From the NCBI GenBank assembly GCA_029449235.1, contig JANATG010000001.1, forward strand, positions 1,178,001-1,242,000: a DNA stretch of 64,000 bases, written 5' to 3'. Below, piece after piece: positions 25,835 through 38,107 of the stretch. This DNA comes from Linnemannia schmuckeri (Eukaryota; Mortierellomycota; Mortierellomycetes; Mortierellales; Mortierellaceae). Positions within the stretch are counted from its first letter, which is position 1. Every line of letters starts with the position of its first letter. Position numbers and translations under genes: made by a program. Under the pieces are notes generated by a model, which saw only the letters and a program-made list of their open reading frames with translations, had not been told where the DNA came from and ran no database searches.

Positions 25835-28074
25835 ATGACATTATTCTACAGACAAACGGGACAACTACGAGCATGGGCCCGCAGAACCCTCTGGTGTATC
25901 ATCGTCATCGGCTCCCTCTGCGCAGTCGTTATCCCCATCTTCTTAATCTACCGCAAAGAAGGTGACAATACCCAGTCCGTCGTCGAAGTCCCACCCCAGG
26001 GTGTCTCCCACACAGGGGATTATATCCATATCCTGGGGAGTGTGATTAGTGTTGACTTTGAGGATAAGAACTTTCGTGTGCATTTTGAGTTTACGCCGCA
26101 TGGAACTCTGGCTGGGGATGATGGGGTTCTGACGGCTGCAATTGCGGTGTCGCTGTTTTATACGACGTTGACGTTTCCTGATTCTCAGATCATGTAAGTT
26201 TTGCAAAAGGAGGGGAAATGCAGAGTATGAGCAATGGCATGATATAGGAAGTGAAAAGAAGAGTAGTAAGTATTTGCTCGAGAATTGTCGCACTGACCAC
26301 CTCGTCTCAAATTTGTACTATGTTCATGTACCTTTCGTTCTTTCCTTCATCAAACATCTGAAAATATAAAAGGCGGTCGGTGGATGTAACGATGCCATAC
26401 ACACAGGGTGCAACAATCGACTACCCCTTCGACGCCTACAAATCCTATTTCGAAATCCTCGCCAACAAGGATAATGAACGCCTCCACAAGATCCCTATCA
26501 GTCTAACCCTCCTCGGAAAACTCCAATCCGTCGAATTCATCCCCAAAGTGCGCATAGAAACCGATGACCTGTACAAGATTGCGATCGAGACCTTTACGCG
26601 CCGGTCACCAACGACGATCGGGTTTAGTCTGTTTATTGTGTTGATTATGTGGATGCTAAGTATTGCGATTGGGATTATTGCGATTCAGGTTATTAGGAAG
26701 TATAGGGTGTCGGATGAGCATGTGTTGACATTGGGGATTACGACATTGTTTGCGTTGCCAGCTTTGAGGGAGACTCAGCCCGGGATTCCATCGATTGGGT
26801 GTGCTGCCGATGTCTTGGGCTTCTATTGGTAAGTAACATCAACTGTCTAAGTGCGCTTCTACATCTTTTGAACACGAAAAAAGTTAATTAATATCAACAA
26901 TCTCGCGCGTTATAGGAATATGGCAATAATCGCAATCTCATCAATCATGATTCTCATGGCATCCGCCCTCCGCTGGAAAGAACCCTCAATCAAGCGAGAG
27001 ATCGACCTCGTCCACAAACAACACGACTTTCAATCAAAACTCATCTCAGAAATGGTCATTCCCATGCCCTTTCCTATCACGGGGGGCCCCTTTTCGGATT
27101 ACCAGGTCAAAAAGAAGCGGGTGCCCTTCATGATGAGTCATCATCATCGTCGCCCGCACCGAAATGAGGAGCACGATGAAGAGTGTTATTTGAGATCGCC
27201 ACGGTCGTCGATTAGGTCATCGCTTTATACTGAGGGGGGACATGAGTACCATCATGACCCGCTTCAGGAAGAGTATTTCTTTACTGAGGATCCGGATCAT
27301 CCGGATATTGTCCTTACGCGACAGCAACAGGAAGACGAGTATTGGAGGAACAGGAGCGTGTTTGGAGGCGAGCAGACACGACCTCAGGATTTGGTGGCAA
27401 ATGGTGGCGTGGAACATACTCCACAAGGAGATACGCAGAACCTGGCGTCGGCCTGTTCATCAGCAGCATCCTCCTTAACAACAACATCCACCTCTACTGC
27501 TGCCTCATCTTCACCCCCACCGCCCAGAAGTAAAGACGCCCCACACACACAATACGCTTTCATCGACAGACACCATCATCGTCACAGCCCGATCCTAACC
27601 TCAACTTCAACCTCCCGCGTATATTCTTTCTCTCCCTTCAACTCTGAGCAACAAATCCAAGCCCTCGAGATCCATAGATCAGCATTAGACCAATCCACCA
27701 TCGACAACACAATTCCCTCGATACCACCTTCTTCTTCACCCTACACAATTACTCCCGCCCCCTGGAACTCGATAAGTGCCACCACTCCACGGTGGATGTA
27801 CGATGTCCCGCCTTCGTATCATGTGTCTGGCGTACCGCATTTGCCTCTTTTACCGATATCGTTCCCACCATTGCCAGCGGGAGGAATAGGAGTAGGAGAA
27901 GCAGGAGGAGCAGGAGTAGGAGGAGCAGTAGGAGCAGGGAGTTCGAGGCGCGCCGCCGCCGATATACAACATTCAAATCCACATCCACACCCAGAGCACT
28001 ATCACAACCCATCTTCCAGTTCTACAGCCTCGTCAACATCCACAACCATCCAACATACACTCCTTAGACGATAA
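25835..28074 (+). CDS. DUF4436-type multi-pass membrane protein with long disordered tail
   Basis: Three exons, 25835-26193, 26373-26828 and 26916-28074, give 657 residues. Predicted helices: one near the N-terminus (WCIIVIGSLCAVVIPIFLIY), then a luminal beta-rich domain of about 160 residues (VDFEDKNFRVHFEF, then TMPYTQGATIDYPFDAYKSY), then helices in GFSLFIVLIMWMLSIAIGII, the LTLGITTLFALPALR stretch and MAIIAISSIMILMASALRW. The YPFD box and this one-plus-three helix layout fit the DUF4436 family as I know it, whose function is not established. From about residue 300 the tail is cytosolic-looking and disordered: His-, Ser/Thr- and Pro-rich, with a Gly/Ala/Val low-complexity run coded by GGAGCAGGAG-like repeats near 27880-27940. 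The tail is longer than the membrane core and is likely fast-evolving. Confidence 0.75.
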
Positions 28075-28479
28075 CAAATGTAATAAGGGAATCGCTCAGA
28101 AAAGGGGGAAGGAGATTTGTGAGCATGTGCATGTGCATGTTGCATGTGCAATGTGTGGACCCTTATCATCCTTTTCCTTCCGACCCATGCAGCACAAAAA
28201 GCCGCCTTGTTACACTTTGTCCAAACACATGCTTGACACAACAAGGGTGCAGTGCACAGATAGCCGTCCATCATTGTGTTGTGCATCACAAGGTGTGTGG
28301 TACATGGTTGCATAAGATCTTAGTTGAGTTGTATTTTGCATGTGAATGAAGGGTATGGTATCATAGCAAAAGGGGACAATGCGAAATGATCATATGCGCT
28401 TGTTTTGTGTATTGTTGTTTTTTTCATTTGCGCTGGTTGGGGCAAGGAGATACAATAGACGAAAAAGAAGGAGGCGGAC
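28075..28479. other. Intergenic region with GTGCAT-type tandem repeat
   Basis: The 3' flank of the DUF4436 gene. A degenerate GTGCAT/GCATGT repeat occupies about 28120-28152. Nothing else was seen. Confidence 0.4.
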
Positions 28480-30760
28480 AGCTTTTAAGTGTATGTATTA
28501 CATCTGTGTAACGTCGAACGGTGTTACAACCCAGTGCATCTACTTTGCCAATGGGATGTGTTCGACTGCATCGACTTCTGCCTGGAGAAGATCCCAAGAT
28601 ACAGCTCGGCAAGGGCAGCATCAAGTACGGTCTGAGATGCGCGGTCTTTGACCGCCTTGGAAGAGAACATGATGATGGGTTTCTTTTTCGATGCGTCGTT
28701 GGAGTCGTCTGAGGTAATGGAGGAGGAGATCGAGAAGGCGCAGGTTCCGTTGGAATAGGGTTTAGTCCTTGCCGTTGTTGGGTTGGGACTGAAAGGGGCG
28801 TTGTTATTGTTATTGTTGATTCCACTGTGTCCATGAGCAACTGGTGGAGGTGGGCTGGCGGCACCGGTTGTTTTAGGCGATAGAGGAGCGATCAGAGTGA
28901 GGCTCGAGAGTCTGGGGCGGACCAAAACAGTGATCAGAGTGGTAGACATTCTCGTCGTCGTGTTCGTGGTGGTTAGGATGGCCTCTTGCTGTGGCGATGG
29001 CAGCGCCAAAAGAGTCAACAGAACTATTGCGGCAATAGGTGACACTCTGTTCCGAAGAGAAGGAGGAGGAGGAGTGACTAAAGACACCCGAGAAGAATTT
29101 TTGCAAGGACTGTTGGGCTTGGCTTAGTGTCGCAAAGACCTAAGAGTTGGGGGCAGCGGCACGGTTGCTGGCGTTATCGTCGACTTGCAGGTAAGAATTA
29201 CGGTGAGGACGGTGGTCGACCGGCGACGATGAGACTCGAGGAAGACCGGTAACAGCAGCAGCAAGGCATTGGCGGAAGGGTGTCTGCAGGCCATAGATAT
29301 AATCGACGGCGACAGGGATACAATGCTCTCTAAATCCAGAGCTCAGTCAACCGGGTGAGATATCGGCACAGACAGCCTGGCTGAGGGCTTGTTCGTGGAT
29401 GTTCTTCTGCTCATTGGACGTGGTGCTGATGTTTTCTGTTACTGTTGTTGTTGTTGTTGCTGTTGTTATTGTCGAGACCGCCGGGGTACATGGCTTCCTT
29501 CTGTCCGACCACCAAAAGTTTCCACTATGCAATCTCCTTGAAGGCATCAAGCTGTAGAATCTGAGGCGTGTAAGGAATAGCACACATACATTCACTCCGC
29601 ACCTCGCTCCAAAGAAATCGTTCGTAATAGTACTGATGACCGCCGAATGGATCTAAAGCGGGAACTGACGGTCGTACGCCAGGAATCTAGGCAGCGCAAT
29701 CGTCAACTCCAAAGATTGCAACTCGGTCCATTTCCGACGCGTCAAGGACCCGTATCGTCAGGTTTAAGATTAGAGACAAGAGTCTAGCGAAAACCTTATT
29801 GGTCAACTTGTATTTCTTCTGGATAATCCAAGCAGGGTTAGCAATCTCCTGAAGACGTAAGACCAGCCCTGAACGGATGGGTGTCAGGATGTCTAGGGTG
29901 CCGGCCTCTTCGCAGACAAGGATATTGTTGCTGTACTTGTGCTCGCCCCTCCCTCGTCATCATATCGACCATGCCTCCACCGTCAGCCTTAGAAAGAAAC
30001 TCATTCCGACCAGTTACGTTATGCCTCTCTGCCCATGAAAAGCTCTCGACACGGGCGACCATCACTCCGGAGGTGCTCGGACCGCCCAAGAACTTGTGGG
30101 TTGAGATAAAGACACCACCCTTATAGACCAGACTCCGAGCAAAGGGTCCGATCCTGGGGTGGGAAGATGGGGTACATATCAATGGTAGAGTAAGGATCCA
30201 CGCTGGCATAGTTGTAAAAGGCGTACCCGTTATGTCCGTGGACCAGTCCAGAAATCGTCACCATGCCATTCATTCTACAGACAAAAAAGTAGCGTCAAGT
30301 GTGCTAGAGTCTTAGCCAAAGGAAACAGAAATCATTAAGAGAGGAGTTGAGATGGGTACACCAGGCTGCATACCAGGACACCAGTGGTATTGCTGCTGGC
30401 AGTGAAAGCTTCCCATCTTGAGAGGAGGGTCATGGTAAAGGATCAATTGCTCTTTCAGAAAGACAAGATCCAATTGATGAGCACTGTTCTCGGGGATGAC
30501 AACGATCTCTGCACAAAAGTCGCGTCATGACAGGAGGCTGAAGTGGTATTCTTGGATGGAGAGGAAGACGACTGGGCGATGCTGAGGAAGGAGACGCGAG
30601 GGAGGCTGAGAAGGGGCTTGGTTTGACGCGCATGAGGCGAGTAACGCGGTTTTTTGGGGTTGTGGCGATGTAGTGTGTGTGTTGAAGGCTGGGCTATGCT
30701 ATTGCTGCACTTGGAAAGACTGAAGATAGACATGATGTCCCAAGTTGACAGTGCTCGTTC
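28480..30760 (-). pseudogene. Decayed tandem copy of the class V PLP enzyme gene
   Basis: This stretch is collinear with exons 2 and 3 of the intact gene at 31550-34836, in the same orientation. Shared blocks include the PLP-lysine segment STHKFLGGP, FSWAERHN/FSWAERHS, the CATCTGTGTAACGTCGAACG-like C-terminal sequence near 28500, and the ACACCAGTGG/ACACCGGTCA boundary near 30380. Damage is plain. The frame shifts after GGGMVDMM (about 29945), so the next about 25 residues read in the wrong phase. Roughly 180 bp matching 32480-32700 are missing near 29370. Many stops break the rest, and exon 1 is absent. The Schiff-base lysine codon survives but no complete enzyme can be read. It is best explained as a tandem duplication followed by decay. 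Confidence 0.85.
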
Positions 30761-31549
30761 AAATAGCATTCATTTACAACTATGACTCTGGGCTGCAGCA
30801 GAGTGCGTTCACGCTCTACTTCAATTCCCTCTTACCTATATTGCTCTTATCAGCAATAACAACTCTTATCCCTCTCTTTCTTCATGAAACATATTCAATT
30901 GTCTGTCCTCTGTCGCTGAGAAACATGCTTAATTTTTGATGTGAACATTAAGCACTGCCCCACCCGTCATACTTCAAGCCCTATCCCTGTGTTTCCTCTT
31001 CACTCGCTTCTTTTGTATAGCAATGCAACGACATAGAAGCATCTATGCCAAAATAAAGGGACAGGGTGTGTGTAGGAGAGAGCCGCTTTGCTTTATTTCC
31101 TAGTACCACACAAGACACCAGCAGTGCAAGAACGAAGGAAAGATGGAAGGTCATTGTTTCACCAGCGCCCTGGAATAAGATACTGTATGGAGGAGAGGAG
31201 AGATGAATTCAAAAAAAATAATCTAGAACTGAAAATGACAAAAAATGGCGCAAAGTCAACTTGGAAATGACCCTTTTGAGGATTCTTTGGTCTACATGGG
31301 CATCGATACGCAAGTCCACAACGGCAAACATAAAACAACCTCAAAAAAACAATTTTTCTCTATCTTCGGGATGTTTGTTTACATCCTAGAAACACAGGGT
31401 TCACAAGTCTAAAGACAGGGCGTATGTCATGAAAGTTGGTTGTGTATTTGATAATTGTTTATGGGACATGAAGAGTAGAGATGGGTAAATTGGACATTAC
31501 GAAAATAAAAAAACCTGTGAAAAGAACTCAAATATGTACCAAATATTTT
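30761..31549. other. Spacer between pseudogene copy and intact PLP gene
   Basis: AT-rich, 789 bp, with no gene seen. It should hold the 3' UTR of the intact gene and whatever remains of the duplicate's upstream region. Confidence 0.4.
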
Positions 31550-34500
31550 CTACTTGCGCTTGGGAAAGGGAGAAACGGCAGAAGGGTTGGTCAGCTCCTC
31601 AGTATACATCTGTGCAACCTCCAATGGCGTTACAAACCACCGCAACTGTTTCGCCAGCGGACTATGTTCGACCGTGTCCACCTCAGCCTTCAACCCATTC
31701 CACGACAACTCTTCCAAGGCATTGAGCAGGACCTGGCGGTCTTTGGGTTTGATGTGCCGCTCGGGTGAGAAGATACTAGGCTTCTTGGTTTTCGACAACG
31801 TACCACTGGGCTCGACGTCCGTCGAGGAAGAGGAAGCGAAGGAAGAGACTGAGGAGGCGGAGGATTCATTGGAGTAGATGATTGTTGCGGTAGGGTTGAC
31901 GATATTCATGACGCTGTTGTTGTTGTTGTTGTTTCGGTTGCCGAGTGCTGTAGCGGGTTGGAGGCTGAGGGCGTTTTCGTAGTCGTAACTGGGGCGCACG
32001 CCACTCCTGATGTCGGAAGAGAGGGAGGAGACATCTGAGTGTGGCTCGTTGATTTGGGGAAGACCGTGAGTGTGGCTAGAGTGGTGGACGTCTTCGTCGT
32101 CGTGGTGGTCAATGAGTCTTCCATTGGCGCTAGCACTTGGTTGAGAGCGAGTGACATTCTGCTCGGAGCGACCAAACGCGCCGGTGATGAGTCTTCTCAA
32201 CGACCGCTGGGCCTGTCCCAGGGTGGAAAAGATCTCGGACTGGGAGGTGCGGCGGCTATTGCTGTTGTTGTCAGTGAGTGCAGAAGATATGTTGGCGTTG
32301 AGGTAAGGACCGCCACGTTGGGGCTGATCATCAGGCGACGAAACATGGCTCAAAGACAACGCTGGAGGAGAAGCCCATAACCAAGTAGGTGTGATACGCT
32401 CACGGAAGAGCTTCTGCAAGCCATAGATACAGTCTACAGCAGCAGGGATGCAAAGACCTCTAGACCCACAGTTCAAGTTCTTGGGCGAAATATCGGCGCA
32501 GACAGCCTTGCGGACAGCCTCGCGGACAGTCCACTCTCCAGAGTTGGCGTCAAGGCGGTAGAGAGGAATGAGGAGGTAGCCGTACTGGGCGATCCACTCG
32601 AGCGACTGGATCACAAACTCAACATCCTTGTCCTTGGAAAAATAGGCAAAACTGAAGCGAACAAATCCGGGCTTGAGACTCTTGTTGCTGAGATCTTGCT
32701 GGTGAATGTTCTGAGGCTGATCGTCGCCACTCTCGTCGTCAGACATGGTGGTAGCGACACTGTTGATATTTTTGGTGGTATAACCGGGATGGGATCCTTC
32801 CTCTTGCTCACCCATCAACAGCTTCCAAAAAGCAGCCTCCTTGTCGGCATCAAACTTGAGCAGCTGCGAGGCATAGGGGCCGGCGCACATGCAACCACCC
32901 CGCATCTCAATTCCAAAGAAATCGTTCATAATGGTACTCAAGAGCGCATAGTGGATCTGGAGGGGAGTTTGCCCGTCGCAGCTCAGGAACTTGGGCACCG
33001 CGATGGTCAGACTGAAGACTGCAACACGGTCCAAATCAGACACGCCAAGGACCTGGATCGCTTGGTTTAGGTTTGGAGACAAGAGTCTCGCAAGCACTCT
33101 CTTAGCCAACTTATACTCCTTTTGGAGGACCCAAGCCGGGTCAGCAATCTCTTGGAGACGAAAGACAAGCCCCGTCCGGATGGTCGCAGGGATGTTGGGA
33201 GTTCCGGCCTCCTCGCGGGCAAGGATATTGTTGCTGTACTTGTGCTGGCCCTTGATGACCATATCGACGGTGCCTCCACCGGGAGTCGCAGGGATGAACT
33301 CATTTCGACTGGTCGCGCTATGTCGCTCCGCCCACGAAAAGATTTCAACTCGAGCAACCAACACACCGGACGCACCGGGTCCACCCAGGAACTTGTGAGT
33401 CGAGATGAAGACACCATCCTTGTAGGCCAGGTTCCTGGTCTCACTGCCAAGATTGGAGGGAGGGGGATTCATATCGATGGTGGTGTATGGACCAACACCA
33501 GCATAGTCATAAAAGGCAAATCCGTTGTACTTGTGGAGAAGTTCAGAGATAGCAACTGTATCATTCTAAATTTGAGAACAAAACGTGTGTGGGTTTTAAG
33601 GTATTAGAGTTTTGAGTCAAGAATACACAAGAAAATAAATTCCAAGTAGAGGCACAAGTGAGAGGCAGAGATATCAAGAGGGAACACGTTCGTTTGTACA
33701 AGAGAGAGGGCTTGGAGGCTGTGTTGCCGAGAAATAGTGAACTTACAAGGACACCGGTCAAGTTACTGCCAGCAGAGAAGGTGCCCAACTTGAGAGGACG
33801 GCGCTGGTGAAGGATCAATTGTTCTTCAAGAAAGGCAAGGTCTAGCTGGTGGTCGCCGTTTTCGGGAATGACGATGACATCGGCGCAACAGTCGCGCCAA
33901 GGCAAGAGGTTGGAGTGGTGTTCTTGGATGGAGAGGAAGACAACTGGGCGGTGCTCGGAGGGGATGCGTGAGAATGTTTGCGAGGAGAGGCTTGGGCTCG
34001 ATGCAGCATCACATGATGAGAGCAGAGTGCACGCTTCGGGGCGCTGTGTTGGTGTGGTTTGGTGTGATGAGGATTGGGCGGTGCTTAAACTATTGCTTGT
34101 ACTCTTGGACATAGATACAGCCCTTCGGATCCAATAGGCCTCATCTTCGAGTCTAAAAACACTGCGGATCTTGTGAACACCAGAGGTGGCGCCAGACCTG
34201 TTTGTTATATTAGTGTATATAAAATATATAAAACGGAAAAACAAAAGGCTTACGATTAGTAAACAATCGCTAGGTTCGCTTAGGATTACAACAACATGCA
34301 TTGACATTCAAACTCATTTTCGATCCAATGCAAGAGGATTGGAGCAAACGAGCGACAGAAAAGACCGAGAGAAAATAGGGAGAGAGAAAAAGAGAGCGGA
34401 CTACATGCAGATGCGATCGATGAGAGTAAGCGAAAGCTAAAAAAGACAGACAGGGCTCTGTTTGCAGTGGGTTTGCTTACCCGCTAAAGATAACGGCAGC

Positions 34501-34836
34501 TTGATGCTCATGACCCTCAGTCGCAATTGCGTTAGTGCATCGGCGGATAGTTTCGCGGGCATGTTTGACGCTCTGGGATGTGAATTTTGAGGTGGAGGTG
34601 GTGGAAGTGTGAGTGTTGGCGTAGAAGGGGAGGACGGTTTGGCGCATGATGTCCTCGAAGAGGTTGAGGGCCTTGGAGGAGGCAAAGTGGTCGAGGTAGA
34701 TGGATTTCTTGTTGCCGAAGAGAGGGTTGGAGATGTAGGGTGCCGAGATGAGATCGCGCTGGATGGCGCGGAGGAACTGTTGGAGGTCTTTGTCGTGCAT
34801 GCGCTCCAATGCGGCCAATTGCTCTCTGGGATCCAT
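31550..34836 (-). CDS. Class V aminotransferase-fold (cysteine desulfurase-like) PLP-dependent enzyme
   Basis: Three exons, 34836-34481, 34197-33747 and 33565-31550, give 940 residues. The fold type I class V pattern is clear: NKKSIYLDHFASSKALNLFE, a Gly-rich cofactor loop spliced as FSGSGATSGVHK, EHHSNLLPW, FYDYAGVGPYTTIDM, and STHKFLGGPGASGVLVAR, whose Lys (about residue 327) should form the Schiff base with PLP. A conserved RGGCMCAGPYA segment follows (about 485), resembling the region around the cysteine-desulfurase catalytic Cys. The catalytic part ends near residue 690. The last about 200 residues are disordered, Ser/Asn-rich and poorly constrained. The substrate cannot be read from sequence. 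A desulfurase-like or transaminase activity is possible. A broken tandem copy lies immediately downstream (28480-30760). Confidence 0.85.
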
Positions 34837-36286
34837 GTTTTTGGCTGTACGTGTGTATGTGTGTATGTAGGCGGATGAATGAAGGGGCTGGAGGGGGGTA
34901 CTTTAAGAAGGTATGACGATGAAACCAAGAACGATGGTATGAGTGGGGCTGGTTTGTCGTAAGTAGGGGTGTAGATCAAGTGAATCGGGTAATGGCTATG
35001 GATGAAGTAGCAAAAGGGATATGAGTAATGGAGGGAGTATGAGTGATGATGCTTGCTATGCAGTGTAGAGGGTGAGGATGAAGAAAGAGAAAGGAGCAGA
35101 AGAGAATAGTAGTGAAGAAAGAGAAAGGAAGGATGAGTTGAAGGAAATATTTTATTAATCACAATGGGCAATGGCTCTTTTAAATACATTTTTTTGTATG
35201 ATATGCTGATATGGATGAAGGTCTTTGCCACCTTAGGGCACCGACCTGATTTTGATTTTGATATTTCCCTGAGACATCTGCGATCAGACGTTGCAGAGAC
35301 ACAGACACACTCAAGCACTGCCTACATAGCCCATATTAGAGTCCACCTGCACCTCATTTAGCCTCCTACCTGCGTCAGGAGAACTGGGACAAAGGGCTGG
35401 GTTTTTACGCGGCTGTTCTCTTTTTTATTTCTTCTCTTTTCACATTTGCATTCTCATCCCCATTTCCACAAACACACTTCGCCAAACTAATTGCCACGCC
35501 AATGGCCTGGCCAGACTATCATCTACATTCAATTAAACGCTTTTATCCCACGCCACTTTGCCACAGAGGACGCCTGATCATTTGCTTGCATTATCCATAC
35601 AAAACACAAAAGCCTCGTCTCCCTCTCTTATAACTAACTTCTTTCTCTAAGCCATCCTTCTCTCTGCGAACAATCGCGTTCACATTATCGTAATTTTCTA
35701 TTCCTCCAAACAAGAAAAAAAACCTTTGAGAACTATTCTTTTGCTCTTGTTGTGCGTGGATATGTAAAACAACGGGCACTTGCTTCGATCCGGTCGCCAA
35801 TTCTAGTCATCCGCCCCCCCGCCCCCCCGCCCCCCCTTCTTTCTCCGCTGTTGTATTTCGTCTGTCGCCAACGAAGGCTTTTTTGGCTGCAGAGTTATTC
35901 AGAAAAAAGGCTTCGGCGCTTCTAGGTTTTTGTATGCCCTACTTCCACAAACTCACACTTCATCACGGTATAAGCCCCCGCGCTCCTCTCCTTTCTTGTC
36001 CTGTGCCATTTCATTGACTACGCGAAGTAAAAAAATGAGGTTCGGAAAACAAGAAAAACCAACAACTAATAAACACCAACAAAAAATGACCACAAGGCGT
36101 CGAAGGCCATCAGAAAGGAAGATTAAAGGAAAGTGAAAGAATGAAAAGCATGAGAAAGCTAAAAACATTATCAGAACAAAAAACCTTGTATCGTCACAAA
36201 AAGAGAAAGAGAGCCAGAAAGGAAGAAAGAAGACGAAAGAAGAAGAACGAAGATACACAACGCAAAATGTGAAGCGCCTCTCACTC
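34837..36286. other. Gene-poor intergenic region with poly-C cluster
   Basis: The first few hundred bases should be the promoter of the PLP gene. A C-rich cluster (three C runs separated by single G) lies at about 35813-35838. Otherwise it is AT-rich with no supported gene. Confidence 0.45.
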
Positions 36287-36451
36287 TTAATTAAAGTCCT
36301 CGCCCTCCTGTTCAGGAGAATCTAGCATAGCCTCCCCTTTTCGTAGTGATGACCTAAACTTGTCAAGCTCTTCTTCTATCTCTCGCCTAGGCAAGGATGT
36401 TTTTAAATTTCGGCGTTGTTTTTTACGTTCCTCGCCATCTGATGCCATCAT
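36287..36451 (-). CDS. Possible short hydrophilic protein (54 residues)
   Basis: An ATG at 36451 (a second at 36448) opens a frame to 36287 encoding MMASDGEERKKQRRNL followed by an RREIEEELDKFRSSLRK helix and an acidic tail. The composition looks more protein-like than neighbouring frames, which are homopolymer artefacts. It could be a small charged protein or the last exon of an unrecognised gene. No family is recognised. Confidence 0.22.
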   Translation of the reverse strand: MMASDGEERKKQRRNLKTSLPRREIEEELDKFRSSLRKGEAMLDSPEQEGEDFN

Positions 36452-38107
36452 TCGCGGAATTAAAAAAAAAAAGAATACATCAAAACAAAACACAGAGTCA
36501 TACAAAAAAGACAAAAGGGAGACTTGTAGAGAACTCTCTAACTTAAGGCAAACTTCCTCGGAAAAAGAACAATGAACAAATGAAGAAAAAACAAAGGAGC
36601 CCAGGCGACCCAAGGTGGATGAAACTGATTGAATATAATAATGACTGTAAACGTTCTTTTTTTGAGCCTATCCCCCATAGAGCATTAATGCATAGTATCT
36701 CGGTCTTCTTCACTTAACGACTCTGTATGTTAGGTATGGATAGATGGATGCTTTATGCTTGTGCTCTGTTCTTTACCTTGCGCTCTGTTCTTTACCTTGT
36801 GAACGTGAAGTTATTTCCGCTTTTTGGGCTGATGAGATGTCAGCAAGGTGCCATAAAGAAGAAAGTGAAAAGTTGGAAGAAAAGGTAATCGGTCTCGGCC
36901 GCAGACAAAAATACACGAAATGTAGGAGGATGGGATGGTATCTGCTCTTTTACATTGAGTTGCACTGTTTATTCGTAAGTAGTAAGGGGATGAGGAGGAG
37001 TATTTGTACTTTTTTTTTTTTTTTTTTTTTTTTTTGTTTATTGGCACGGTCGTATGAAAGGGACTGAGGGAAAGCTTATTCGCGATTAGAAGCGAGAAAC
37101 AAAAGTCGAACAAGAAACTAAAAAGGAAAAAATTCTATAGGAGAAATAAAAAGGGGGTTATGCAGGACAGTCAGGGCGGGGTGGACCATGATTCTTTTAC
37201 ATGAAAAGAAAGGAGGAATCGAGGGAGAATTGACAGGCGAGAGTAGACAGAGTCACAGGCAAACAGGAGAGCATTAAGAAATAGATGACTTGTACGGGAT
37301 GAGAAAAGGATAATAAAAGCCAATTGTCTATCTTTTTGTTTGTTATCCCTTCCCATCCATCAAAGCGGCTCAGGTCATCTCTTGGCCCTTTGAAAGTAAA
37401 AACAGACACTGAACAGAGACAAGGCTCAATTTTTTAAATTCTGTCGACTTTGGCCTCATTTGGCAATTTCGTGCATCCCTCGGTAACAGTCAGCTCCAAT
37501 GCTCCACTTATCTGCATAGCATTCGCCACCGTTTTATTTCCGACTGGAACGTGGTCTTCGCAGTCAGGCTCATCTTCTTCGTTCTTTGATCCTCGCTCCT
37601 CGTTCATCATCATTCCCTTCTTCGACTACGTCGGCTGGCTGGGTACGACTGATTGGGAGAATAAAAAAAATAAAATAAAGTGACACTCAACTGTGTTAAA
37701 TTCCCACTTTAGGGCATTTCTTGCCACCGCCTAAAAGTAGGAATGTCAGAGACATACCTGTCTTCACGCAACTGGCTACTCCAATTCATGGGATTGAGAG
37801 CTATGGATACAACGTTGTCCACCGGCAATGCACATAAAGGGCCACCTTGAACATCTAAGAATACCATCCCGAAAAAGAAAATAGAAAGAAACAAGAGTAG
37901 TCTACACGTTTATTACAGGATGGATCGGAGAGAATGCGATTAAAGAATGATAAGGGAGAATGGATTAATGGAATACAGGCAAAAGAAAAAGTCTATGAAT
38001 GAACGGAAGTCGGTGAAGAATGTCAAGAAGCAGCAAACGACGGAAAATAAAAAAAATAGCTAGTAAGGCTGATTGCAGAAGGGGTGAAAGGAAAATAAAG
38101 GTGGGAT
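36452..38107. other. Gene-poor region with poly-T tract
   Basis: A T run of about 25 lies near 37011-37035. Short frames here (for example on the minus strand around 37709-37894) have no splice-compatible partner that I could find. No gene is supported. Confidence 0.4.

Noticed and set aside
37709..37894. Minus-strand frame with a GTATGT...TTTTAG inside
   Set aside because: The implied intron would be about 30 bp, too short, and no partner exon was found.
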